DNA of 64,000 bases, taken from Haliclona indistincta (lineage: Eukaryota > Porifera > Demospongiae > Haplosclerida > Chalinidae). The notes beneath the pieces were generated by a model. It was given only the letters and a program-made list of their open reading frames with translations, had not been told where the DNA came from and made no database searches. Below, one piece after another: positions 34,252-44,769 of this stretch. Location of the stretch: contig OZ024783.1 of NCBI GenBank assembly GCA_964017065.1, positions 17,645,752 through 17,709,751 of the forward strand, in the 5' to 3' direction. Within the stretch, counting starts at the first letter, position 1. Each line of letters begins with the position of its first letter. The position numbers and the translations under genes were made by a program.

Positions 34252-34420
34252 TTTTGTGATAGTATGATACTGCTCTTAGTGCAATGAGTTGATGGTCTTT
34301 ATACTGTGATGGCAATGAGCATTCTTAAAATTATTTTAATTGATTTTATGTAATGTGATATGCCTTGCTACTAGGCAACCAGTAATAATTATCTTTATTA
34401 ATTTTGTTGTCACTAGTTAA

Positions 34421-34999
34421 GGTTACGGGATACACCACGCCCACTTACAAGCAAGCTAAAATGGTTGCCTGAAAAAACACTCGTAGCATCGCGCTTGTTG
34501 GTTTGGCTGAATATAGCGCTGCATATCCAGTTAGAGCAAAGACTGCATGCACTTCGCCTTCAGCAAAAACGATGGCTAGACGCGCTACCATAGTGCGTTA
34601 CGAAGTACACGAAGTAACGAGCAGCTTCGTCAACTAAGAAATCGAAATTCTCGTTGTGGGCACTCTGTAGCACTACTAGACTTAGCATGCAGCTAGACAG
34701 CTTAGTTATCTAGGGACCCACGGATCCTTTTTTCGATATCAGCTTTAGTTGCCGAGTTATGTTCACGCAAACACTTGAAAAGCTTGTCAAAGCTAATTTT
34801 CGAGTGTTACTTCGTGTACTTCGTAACGCACTATGGTAGCGCGTCTGGCCATCGTTTTTGCTGAAGGCGAAGTGCAGTCTTTGCTCTAACTGGATATGCA
34901 GCGCTATATTCAGCCAAACCAACAAGCGCGATGCTACGAGTGTTTTTTCAGGCAACCATTTCAGCTTGCTTGTAAGTGGGCGTGGTGTATCCCGTAACC
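34421..34999. mobile_element. TTAA-flanked inverted-repeat element (579 bp)
   Basis: Flanked by TTAA on both sides (34417-34420 and 35000-35003). Ends GGTTACGGGATACACC and GGTGTATCCCGTAACC are perfect inverses, and inverted homology continues for about 190 bp per arm (AAGCGCGATGCTACGAGTG, TTCGTAACGCACTATGGTAG). The related locus at about 32345 has no insertion (TCACTTGTTGATAAAAATTA). TTAA target duplication is characteristic of the piggyBac superfamily; no transposase is present. Confidence 0.75.
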
Positions 35000-35862
35000 T
35001 TAATTTGAACTCACTTCCTAAATACATGCCAACACCTAGCACTAACTAATTTGGTAATGGTGTTACATTCCATCTAACCACAAGTCTCATTAAAATAGTT
35101 GTTCATTGGAATATACTGTAGCTACCACATACCTCAAGATGAATGCAGTCACAGTTATTAGCAATGTCCATAGCAACAGTTTTGCTATAGATATAATCCA
35201 TTGTTGCTGTCTTATGTTGGTGCTTTTTGCACCACACATGAGCTTGTTGTGACTTGTGATAAAATAATATTGTCTATCTCCGGATTTCTAATTATTAGTG
35301 TTCAACCAATAGTGAGCATGCTGCTCTCAACAAACAGAATGCTTCCTAGCTAATACAAAGTCTCAAGTGGAATACTCATCGTGTACTTCACTCGAAGTCA
35401 ATGCACAATACTAAGTTTTCAGCAGATCAAGCTCATGCTGTAGTACTGACTGAACCTAGCTGCTGTTTATAAACTTTCTGTTATAATTAATTTTTATTGG
35501 AAATTGATGACTCATCTTTTGCTACACAGCAAGATACAGCTCTGATTCTTGGAGAGTGCATTTATATTGAGATTTGCTTAGGGGAAACTTACGATGCTTC
35601 CTGCTAAATGGGGGCACTCGGCTGATTTGACTTTGGTCGCTGTTCATGGTCGTTCATGGTCGCTGTTTGCGTGATTGTCACACTAAAATGGCAGCATGTA
35701 TTTAGGAATTGTTGTAACACCTCTTGGTCGCTAAGTTGTATGGTTATTGCATGCAATATATATACTTTCAGCAAAATATTATGATATACTTAATATACTG
35801 GTGCATCAATTGTCTAGAAATGAGGTTTAATGAGTGCCCTCTTTAAGCTGGAAGAAGTAATA

Positions 35863-36083
35863 TTTAGACCATACTGCGTGACTTTCGACCAATCTTTGTT
35901 TACTTTGTTTACTTTGTTTACCTAAAAGTGTGCATTAAGAACTTAATCCACGAGGTGCATTACTAAAAGTGTGCATTAAGAACTTAATCCACGAGGTGCA
36001 TTAATAAAAGTGTGCATTAAGCTATTTAATGCACACTTTTTGAGCGATCTGATTGGTCGAAAGTCACGTGGTATGGTCTAAAT
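35863..36083. mobile_element. MITE with GACCATAC...GACTTTCGACCAATC ends
   Basis: The left end TTTAGACCATACTGCGTGAC and CTTTCGACCAATC are mirrored by GATTGGTCGAAAG and TCACGTGGTATGGTCTAAA at the right. The interior is made of two to three tandem copies of about 44 bp (AAAAGTGTGCATTAAGAACT, then TAATCCACGAGGTGCATTA). It lies 80 bp from the 3' end of the gene at 36161. Confidence 0.75.
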
Positions 36084-36160
36084 TTACATAATGCTGCTTG
36101 ACCGCTTGATCTTCATAGCAAGAGTTTTGCTTTTTTAACATAAAAATATCGTAGTGTTAG

Positions 36161-37221
36161 CTAGCGTATGTAGAGTTCGATTAGATCGAGAGGACTGCCT
36201 TGATCTTCAAGATTTCCATTAAACAGCAGGCGTAGATAGAGGTCATCATTGGTAGTCTCTGATACTGCAGTACTGAACCACGGCATGTTTGGGTTGGTGC
36301 AACAAGTGCTCTCGAGATTGTTACACTGCATTCCATCCCACAGTGGATCCTTGAAGTAGAATATTCCGGCTCGAGCTTTGCTAATTCCTGACTCACAGTA
36401 GTAGTTATTACCGACAAATGATGGTATACTTGCTGTACTACCATTGTTGCAAGGACAAGCTAAACCACTTGTACTGGCATCTCCTCTACCTACAGCGTAT
36501 GTCCATACATGGTTTTGAGGATTAGTGCCGTGTGTTATTGAAATTCCACCCACATATATACCGTCAATGCTAATACTTTTGTTGATATTTGAATTAGAGA
36601 ATGCAGTAGGTGTACCAGACTGATATCCCCTCAGTCTTCCACAGACTGTGGAGTAGTTCAGTCCAAGCGTCGTAAATAGGGAATCTTGACTTGTTATGTC
36701 AGCAGCACGGGAACAGAGAGTTAGACCAGATAGTTGGATTTGTGTCAATCCTGTAGGGCAGGTTGCACCTGGTTGAGACATGTCGACAAATGCTACTCTT
36801 GTCCAGCCTCCCTCTCCATTGCAGTTTGTGCCCTCCATATCACAGTAGACACTGACCATTGTGCCATTGCTTAGTTCTATCAGGTAGCTGCCTGATGGAG
36901 CAGATGGATTGTTTATGTGAATGTCAAGACAGCTTGTAGGCTATAAAATAAGGAATAGTAATAGTTTTAGTTGGTCTAAAATAGTAGGCTCACTGGGCAA
37001 AAGGGTGGAACATGCTCTCCTGTCATTCTCAGTATTCTGCAGGCAGCATTCACCAATTGACCACAGCCTTGTTGAGAGCATGTTGTTGCTGCAAGATCAG
37101 AGAATGATTATCAAGCAAGCAGGCACAAGATGACTATAGCAATCTTTACTAGCTTACCAGTTGCCTGCACGATGGACAATAGTAGTAGCAGTAGACAGCA
37201 GACCACTGCACTGTGGAACAT
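36161..37221 (-). CDS. Secreted fibrinogen-like protein (intact, 312 aa, subgroup 2)
   Basis: Exons 37221-37158 (signal peptide), 37088-36994 (CSQQGCGQLVNAACRIL...FCP, shorter than usual, donor GTGAGC) and 36940-36161. Exon 3 has SGSYLIELSNGTMVSVYCDM, GGWTRVAFVDM, STVCGRLRGYQSG, THGTNPQNHVWTYAVGRG, NNYYCESG, DPLWDGMQC, CCTNPNMPWF and SPLDLIELYIR. All frames are open. It is the segmental-duplication partner of 9367-10428, from which it differs by a few scattered residues and by a 9-bp deletion in exon 2. Head-to-head with the second GatB segment, starts about 1 kb apart. Confidence 0.87.
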
Positions 37222-38233
37222 TGTTATAATAGTCACTCTTAGCTAATGTGAATGAGCTGGTGGTCTAATATATTTATAGTGACTAACATGCTTGAATGGT
37301 TTCTTGCAAAATTGTGATTTATGTAACATTAATGGAAGCACGACAGCTCCTGTTACTTAAATATTTTGATATCAGTATACACTTCATGTAATAATTATAT
37401 CAATTTAGCAGTGGAGGTGGAAGATACAATTACACTGTTACTACATAAACCAGCTTGTATCATTTTTCAATGACGAAAATAACGCTTATGAAGCTATTAC
37501 AATCACTATTGGGGATCTGGCTTCAAATGAAAACCTTACACTATTTGATCCCATTGTTAACGAATTTTAAGACCAAACCAAAACTGCAACAGTTGTTACA
37601 TTCCGAGTCTACCAATCAAGTGTTTAGACTGACTAAAATTCGATTAAAGGACCCGTTACCAAAGCTGAATAAATTTCTTACAAATTATTGCACTATAAAA
37701 TATAATGCTTGTAGTTCTTGTAATTCGAGTACAGTATAAATTGTGCTTAGAATTAGGTTATGTGGTTTTTAATGTTAAAATCTGAGTCATATCTCATGTC
37801 TTTATCAATGTTGGTGGTGCTGATTGTTGGTACTACACTGAATATTTGATACAGCTATAGTGTGACACTTCAGTTTAAGCATTATTAAGCTGACACTTGG
37901 GCATAAAGAAGCGCCAAGCGTAATATTGATGTTGTGTGAGTGTTTATTGTATATTAGTGTAGCTAAATTCCTCCGAATACCCAGCTGTTAAATGTGATCA
38001 CATGCGCTCATGTTGAAGATCACTTGTCCCTCGATCATGATTTCATCGCATTTGGATAGCGGAGAAGTTTTTAATCCATTTGAGTTTGAGGAGGTCAAAC
38101 ATAAATGTATTTGAGAGTTTAAACATGTTTGTACTTGCATTCGAACATGCTCATTATCTCTGGATGTGTTGTGTATGGCTTAGTTAGTAGCATGTTGAAT
38201 AAACTATAGTTTACTGAGTATAATGTCTTATAG

Positions 38234-40648
38234 AGGGTTCAATGCGTGTTGATGCTAATGTGTCTGTGAGAGAGAGCGAGAATGAGGAGCTCGGAGTGAG
38301 GACGGAAATCAAGAATATTAGCAATTTGAGACTTCTTGCTAAGGCAATAGGTGAGTGTTGTCAACAAGACTCTATGCTACTGTTTGACACTGTTTTAGAT
38401 TATGAGATTTCTCGTCACATGGAAGTGAGGCAAGCAGGAGGTGTGGTAAGTGAGGAGACACGAAGCTTTGATTCAAGGAAAGGGTAAGTGAATTTTATTA
38501 ACCAGCTGGCAGTGGTTATTAACCAGCTGGCTGTGGTTATTAACCAGCTGGCAGTGGTTATTAACCAGCTGGCAGTGGTTATTAACCAGCTGGCTGTGGT
38601 TATTAAAGTGGTTATTAACCAGCTGGCAGAGGTTATTAACCAGCTGGCTGTGGTTATTCTGCTTCTCTGCCTGCACATAACCATTTGGCTAGCTAGCCAA
38701 GCTATATGTGGTCACTATGACCATAGATCCCTGTCAGCACAAGCAGTCAACTAACTTATAAGCACCAAAATAATATTATTACGAATATTTTTCTTTTAGT
38801 ATTACTATTCCTACAAGAGGCAAGAGTCTGAAGGAAGACTACTGCTATATGGCAGAACACGATTTGCCGCCACTTAAGCTGTACAGTAGAGACTCTGTCC
38901 CTCAGAATGAAGAGGGTGTGGTAAATCTAGACACAATAGCTGAAGACATGCCTGTTCTGCCATCACAGAAGAGAAAGAATCTTATGCAAAAATACAGTAA
39001 GCAAACCGTAATTATAGTTATAATCATGACATTAGAATAATTGCTTTGTACTCTCTTGCAATGCATGTGTATTCATAGCTTGTGCAGCATAGCTGATATA
39101 TATTCTAGAAAATTATCTGAAAGCAGGCTCTAGTCTGGATAATCGAGGGGGATAAATAAGGTCCAGATAATGGAATTACTGTACATGTGTTTGCAGGAAA
39201 ATATTTTTTGAACTAAACTTTATAGCATAATAATTAGCACAATGTTGATAACATGTTTTTGTTTCAGATTTGTCTCAAGAAGAATGTCAGTTGTTACTGG
39301 TAAGTAAGTACTCATTGTGTACAGTGTAGTAGTTGTTTGGTTTCGTCTTTTCCTCTTCAGAGTGATGATGACGACAATGCTGTTCAGTTGTTTGAAGATG
39401 TAGTGAGGTATGCATACAATAGTATATGGGTATTATAAAATACTATTGCGAAGCTAAAAATGGCTTTTATTTATTACATTATAGTGATAGTGATGATTAT
39501 TATAGTGATGAGCCAATACTGTACAAAATAATCTGTTTGTATGTAGAGTATGCAACCCCCATTGGCAGTTTTGGACAGTTTACCTATACACAGCAATGAT
39601 TATCATTACTGTATGATTATCATTAATATCATCATTATTGTGAATATCATTACACAACTGTGAATATCATTAGCATAGCAGCGGTTGTGGACTCTGGTAT
39701 GAATGCACATAATACTATTTCTATGCATACAGACAGGGTGGTGTCAGTCCTCAACTAGCTCACTCATTGATCACTAATACCTTGTTTGGTCTCACTATCA
39801 CTAAAGGTCATTCAGTGAATGCGGTCACAGTAGACCAACTGATTTCTCTGCTACAACTCTTGGAAGCTGGTAAAGTGACCAGCAATGCAGCTAAATCGGT
39901 AAAATTTATACTCAATAGCCGTGTTATTGCTAAAGTTTAGTCTTTAGCAATACCATCCAAGTGCAGAAAATTCACAACATCAACTTCACTCATGCACTGC
40001 TATCTTACCTTGCTTGTCTAATAGCGAATTTCAAATTTTAATGGCTGTCAAATTACTATGTACATGTAACAGTTAGCATTCATCCATAAAGAGACAATAA
40101 TTCTCTTGGGCACTCATAATTTCTGTCATTCAGGTATTATCAAAGATGGTGACTGAAGGTGATATAAGAAATGCAGACGAGGTAAACAAGAGTGAATGCT
40201 ATGTCTTTGCACTTTTCAATTTATACACTATTCTGGTTCTATAATGACATTAATGGTGTTGAGTACTAATTTTGATTTCTAGATAGTAGATGATATTAAT
40301 ATGCAGTCAGTCTCAGGAGAAGAACTCAACAATATCTGTGATCGAGTACTGAAGGGTCACTCCAAACAGGTAATTTTCTAAACACCATAAATTTTAATTG
40401 GGCTAAGTTGAAAATTATTTTGTCGATGAAGTTTCTGTTTTATAATTACTGACATGTAAGTTAGCAAAGTCTTGACAAACTACTACTCTTCACAAAAAAA
40501 TCTTTACTTGCTTGTGCAGGTTGCTCAATATAGGTCAGGACAAACCAAGCTGCTTGGATACTTCATTGGAAGGATACTTCAAGAAACTGGAAAAAGAGGA
40601 GAGCCCTCCAACATTAGACAATTATTGATCAGCAAACTTTCAAAATGA
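38234..40648 (+). CDS. GATB: Glutamyl-tRNA(Gln) amidotransferase subunit B, 3' half (copy 2)
   Basis: Nine exons with the same lengths and phases as copy 1: 38234-38350, 38399-38483, 38800-38996, 39268-39299, 39361-39407, 39733-39898, 40134-40181, 40283-40369 and 40520-40648, giving 301 open codons. Family landmarks are GSMRVDANVSVRES, LGVRTEIKN, AKAIDYEISRHMEV, HDLPPLKL, AGKVTSNAAKS and ISKLSK at the end. It differs from copy 1 mostly by conservative changes (for example NISNLRLL for NIGNMRLL, RNADE for RNVAE). That suggests both copies have been under coding constraint, or diverged recently. As in copy 1, the N-terminal half is not present upstream. Confidence 0.85.
38498..38660. repeat. 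21-bp minisatellite in GatB intron (about 7-8 copies)
   Basis: Same unit as in copy 1 (AACCAGCTGGCAGTGG core), with one truncated unit (ATTAAAGTGGTT). Length polymorphism relative to 13098-13376 is about 120 bp. Confidence 0.93.
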
Positions 40649-40709
40649 CTGTAAATGTTTAAAGAATTGCTAATAATTATTTTTATGTTCAGAAAATCGA
40701 GCATAATGC

Positions 40710-40862
40710 ATAGTGCAAGGGTTCACTACCTCAACCCTTATAGTGCAAGGGATCCCTACCTCAACCCTTATAGTGCAAGGGATCCCTACCTCAACCCTTA
40801 TAGTGCAAGGGATCCCTATACCTCTACCCTTATAGTGCAAGGGTTCTATATACTTCAACCCT
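40710..40862. repeat. 30-bp minisatellite, short array (about 5 copies)
   Basis: Same CTTATAGTGCAAGGGATCCC unit as 15383-16105, right after the second GatB stop codon. Its right flank (TATACTTCAACCCTTCC, CATGCAGTTACATGATGTGT) is repeated after the array at 50125-50212. Confidence 0.93.
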
Positions 40863-40934
40863 TCCTCTGACATGCAGTTACATGATGTGTATTCATGATT
40901 GAACCTATTGTTTGTGTAGGAAAGTGAGACTCAT

Positions 40935-41016
40935 GTGTCAGGTTCTCTTGCTACATGTACTGGAGAGGAAGACTCATTCTCTTCATGAGGATGAGAAAAC
41001 TCCAGTAAAAAGGTAT
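40935..41016 (-). pseudogene. Fragment of the Pmp-like gene 3' end
   Basis: CTGGAGAGGAAGACTCATTC and CTTCATGAGGATGAG match the last coding part of the gene ending at 41631 (about 41650-41715), corresponding to its EFPHPHEENESSSPVL tail. It is too short to encode anything by itself. Confidence 0.6.
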
Positions 41017-41335
41017 TGTGCAGACGCTGATCGTCTCAATTTTTACCGTCTCTGCGACTAGAAGATGGTTTATTTCTTTCATTTTTAGGAAATAAGCTTG
41101 CACAGATGGAGTCTTAATAACGTCATTTATGCACTATTTGTATTGTAGGCAAGGTATGGCTCATTCTTGGTTTGTAACTGCAGTATGAGTTAGTACAGCA
41201 TACCCCTCCAGACGCATAACTTTTTTATGCTTGATAAAACTTTTTCATTACAATACAGCAAATAAATAAACATGTACATACCTATTAAAACAATAATGTA
41301 ACAGAACAATAATTTAACCGAACAGAATACAAAAG

Positions 41336-41548
41336 GAACTAAGCTATACAAAAAGAACTAAGCTATACAAAAAGAATTAAGCTATACAAAAAGAACTAAG
41401 CTATACAAAAGGAACTAAGCTATACAAAAAGAACTAAGCTATACAAAAAGAACTAAGCTATACAAAAAGAACTATGCTATACAAAAGAACTATAAGCTAT
41501 ACAAAAAGAACTAAGCTATACAAAAGAACTAAGCTATACAAAAAGAAA
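41336..41548. repeat. 18-19-bp tandem repeat (about 12 copies)
   Basis: Copies of AACTAAGCTATACAAAAAG with small length changes, about 80 bp beyond the 3' end of the Pmp-like gene. Confidence 0.9.
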
Positions 41549-41630
41549 TACACAAAGACAAAAAAGAGCAAACGAAAGCTAAGGCAGGTCAGGTAATGAA
41601 ATTGAAAATCACTGCAATATGCATGTGAGT

Positions 41631-44327
41631 TCAAGTATCAAACAGTAGTGGTTCTCTTACTAACAGCACTGGAGAGGAAGACTCATTCTCTTCATGAGGA
41701 TGGGGAAACTCCAGTACAAACTGATGCTGTCCTCTACGTGAGCCATACACTATTGATGGTGGGGATCCTGGAGGAGGTCTTTCCTCTTCATCATCCTTAC
41801 CTGCTGCCATTTGATGCCCTTCTACATACTCTGGTCTATCTCTAAACCCTAGCCTTCTCTTGATTTTCTTGAGGTCAAAGTTCTGCCAGAGGTGTGTTGC
41901 CATGGTGACAAGACAGACAACAAAGGACAGGCAAACAGAGACAATAATTGTTGCTATTTGATAATTCCTTGACCCAAGAGAAGCAGTAGCCAGACTAACA
42001 GTGCTCAGGAGAAATATGTTGAGAAGATAGAATACTTCAAGTGCACTCAGATATGTTTTTGTATACACACCTTTCGTGAAGAACCAAAATGTTAAAATAG
42101 CCACTACACAAGACATGATGATGTGAGCATTAATAACAGCCAATCCTCCTAAAGTGAAGGAGAACGTCACCGTGAGAATTAGTCGTACCATCAGAGTCAC
42201 TCCTGTCCAGAATCTACATCTGTCTTTGTAAGGTCCTCCATACGCATCTAACAGTGGCTTGAACTTTGCCACTGGATTCCATCTGTGCTGTGGGATACAC
42301 TTGTGACTGTATCTCTCCAGCAGAGGAGCACACAACACTAAAACAGGATAAGCCAGTCCAATGACCAGGACACCACAGGAGACAACTACCAGAATAAGGT
42401 GTTTACCACTACCATACTCAATGTTCCCATCTACACTCCACACTGTCAGTACACTGTCATTGCATGGCAGCCGAGACATGGAAAGAGCATTAGTGACTGT
42501 GAGTAGGATTTTAGCGTAAGACATGAGAAACAGTGTAGCTAGTGCTGGGACAGCATGAGAGCCACACAATCTGCAAAGCCACACAGAGTAGCGACAGCCC
42601 ACAATAACACCACCCATGAGCAGGAACAGGTAAGCAGGAAAGACAAACTGTAGCCAAGTGTTCCAGTAGCCATCCAGTCCATCAAACAAGCACATTTCAA
42701 TACCTAGGTCAAGATTCAGCCATGAGATGAACTGACTCACCACTGGAATACTACCATTTGGAAAGAAGAAAGCTTCATTGAGCTTCACCATATTAGCGTA
42801 GAACAGTAGTCCATTGATAGTTCCGACAGAGACACTCAAGTTGAGAAACATCAACATAGCCACTAGCACTATGCCAGCGAGGGCAAACACTGGCAACAAG
42901 ACTAGATACCAGTTAGAGCAAGTACCACAGCGGTTGGATCCCAGCATGATACTAAGGTGAGACTGGCATTGTCCACAGAGTATACCTGTTCTATTGGCCA
43001 CACACTGACGATCAGGTGCCATGATGTCAAATGAGACATCGGATTGATTGCAGTAGTCAAAAGGACAATTAGTAGCACCTGTTATACACTGAGTGTTGTT
43101 GATGTAGCCAAACCAGCCGTTGCCTGATCTCATGAAGTTGAAAGGTGTGGCTGACAAATTGCAATGGACATTGCTAGTATCCAAAAATTGTTCACAGTGA
43201 CACTGTCCTTTGATCTCAGTGAAACCAATTGGACATTCTAAAATGTCCACTCCAATAGACACGCCCAAGTTTGGTAGTCTACCATCTACTCTGATATCAA
43301 CCAGTGCTGTTGTTGAGGATGTGTTCTGCAGGAGAATGTGGAGCTGGAAACATTCAGTGGTTTCATTTTGTCCATAATATCGAACTTGTATTCCTTGTTG
43401 AGCAGTGACCTTCACAATACCAGGACTTGTACCACCATAATATCCTACTGTTGCTATTGATGTGTTGATCTCTAGTCCTGGATATGTTTGTATATGATGG
43501 GTCCTATCAGAGCAGTCTGGTAAGTTAGTGGTGGTGTTACAGAAGCAGACCATGATGGGGTCAGAGGACATGGAGGAGAGTCTGTCAGTGTTACTGAAAT
43601 TAAGATGTTTCATAAGAGGAGTGTCAAAGTACCATGAGGTTTCATTGGGATGTCCTACATGTTGTACATGATGTTCATAGCCATGACCAATTGCATCACA
43701 ATCCATCAGTATAGCACCATACATATCACTCCCTCCTTGCCCTGCTCTGTTTCCCGAGAAGATCACAGAACTATACCTAGAAGTTCCATGATAAAAATTC
43801 ATGGTACAGTATCGAATTGGCTGTTGTGAATTGAACAGTGGGTGCATCACAAGAATTGCTCCGCCATGTTTAACAGCAGTGTTGTTGTACAGCAACAACT
43901 CACCACTGACTGCAATGTTGATATTGCTCATAAGTACAATACCAGCTCCCTGTGTGTTTCTGTTGTTCTGTATCACATTGCGACCAATAAAATAAAATAT
44001 GTGGGTGCCCTTCAAAAAAAGAATTCCAGTCATGTTATTATCAGATATTAAGGAGGCGGTATACCCGTTTTTATGAATATTAATGAGCGACTTTCTTTTA
44101 TCTGCAGCTCGTGACAGAGCAACGCTAGCAGCGTGAAACTCGCTCCGATGCATCAATGAGTGTGTCTCAATGTATAATGCAGCTTGAAACGTTGCACAAT
44201 ATTCTACACCAAGGAATAATGTAGGAACAATCGACATCGTACGGATACGCATTTTTCTAGCCAAAAATCTCTCCTGACTAACCGTGCAGCAAAGGTTACC
44301 AGCTAAAATTCGACTCTTATAAACCAT
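41631..44327 (-). CDS. Pmp-like beta-helix / multi-pass membrane protein, C-terminal part
   Basis: Open for 898 codons. Residues 1-93 are encoded by the inserted TTAA element, not by the original gene; the native sequence resumes at about LISDNNMTG. Residues about 100-350 look like a right-handed beta-helix (GAGIVLMSN, HGGAILVM, NRAGQGGSDMYG). A Cys-rich juxtamembrane part follows (ECPIGFTEIKGQCHCEQF, RTGILCGQCQ, CGTCSNWY). Then come about eight hydrophobic segments between residues 475 and 812, and a charged cytoplasmic tail. The combination of a Pmp-type repeat ectodomain with a multi-pass membrane domain points to a eukaryotic surface protein; annotation as a bacterial outer-membrane protein would be misleading. 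The native start is upstream at 46168 (see 44738-46168). Function unknown. Confidence 0.8.
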   Translation of the reverse strand: MVYKSRILAGNLCCTVSQERFLARKMRIRTMSIVPTLFLGVEYCATFQAALYIETHSLMHRSEFHAASVALSRAADKRKSLINIHKNGYTASLISDNNMTGILFLKGTHIFYFIGRNVIQNNRNTQGAGIVLMSNINIAVSGELLLYNNTAVKHGGAILVMHPLFNSQQPIRYCTMNFYHGTSRYSSVIFSGNRAGQGGSDMYGAILMDCDAIGHGYEHHVQHVGHPNETSWYFDTPLMKHLNFSNTDRLSSMSSDPIMVCFCNTTTNLPDCSDRTHHIQTYPGLEINTSIATVGYYGGTSPGIVKVTAQQGIQVRYYGQNETTECFQLHILLQNTSSTTALVDIRVDGRLPNLGVSIGVDILECPIGFTEIKGQCHCEQFLDTSNVHCNLSATPFNFMRSGNGWFGYINNTQCITGATNCPFDYCNQSDVSFDIMAPDRQCVANRTGILCGQCQSHLSIMLGSNRCGTCSNWYLVLLPVFALAGIVLVAMLMFLNLSVSVGTINGLLFYANMVKLNEAFFFPNGSIPVVSQFISWLNLDLGIEMCLFDGLDGYWNTWLQFVFPAYLFLLMGGVIVGCRYSVWLCRLCGSHAVPALATLFLMSYAKILLTVTNALSMSRLPCNDSVLTVWSVDGNIEYGSGKHLILVVVSCGVLVIGLAYPVLVLCAPLLERYSHKCIPQHRWNPVAKFKPLLDAYGGPYKDRCRFWTGVTLMVRLILTVTFSFTLGGLAVINAHIIMSCVVAILTFWFFTKGVYTKTYLSALEVFYLLNIFLLSTVSLATASLGSRNYQIATIIVSVCLSFVVCLVTMATHLWQNFDLKKIKRRLGFRDRPEYVEGHQMAAGKDDEEERPPPGSPPSIVYGSRRGQHQFVLEFPHPHEENESSSPVLLVREPLLFDT

Positions 44328-44769
44328 TTCTAGGTGCAGACGAAGAGTTTTGTTGACCCACGCTGAACGTAGCTGTTCTATGCATCGACAAACATGGACG
44401 TCACTGCAAAATCAGCCATGATTTAGAATGTAGAAGTGTTTTTCTTAAAATCAGAAAATGTAAATGCAGAAAACTCTTCGTCAGCACCTGGAAATGGTTT
44501 ATAAGAGTCGAATTTCAGCTGATAACCTTTGCTGCTCGGTTAGTCAGGAGAGATTTTTGGCTAGAAAAATGCGTATCCGTACGATGTCGATTGTTCCTAC
44601 ATTATTCCTTGGTGTAGAATATTGTGCAACGTTTCAAGCTGCATTATACATTGAGACACACTCATTGATGCATCAGAGCGAGTTTCACGCTGCTAGCGTT
44701 GCTCAGTCACGAGCTGCAGATAAAAGAATGTCGCTCATTAATATTCATAAAAACGGGTATACCGCCACC
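44052..44769. mobile_element. TTAA-flanked fold-back element inside the Pmp-like gene (718 bp)
   Basis: TTAA stands on both sides (44048-44051 and 44770-44773). Ends GGAGGCGGTATACCCG and CGGGTATACCGCCACC are inverse copies. The arms (about 44052-44353 and 44466-44769) are near-identical inverted repeats of about 300 bp around a spacer of about 110 bp. Each arm reads open on its own outer strand (starting ...MVYKSRI). Removing the element and one TTAA rejoins the host reading frame exactly (RNC + LISDNNMTG). TTAA specificity suggests a piggyBac-type non-autonomous element. Confidence 0.85.
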
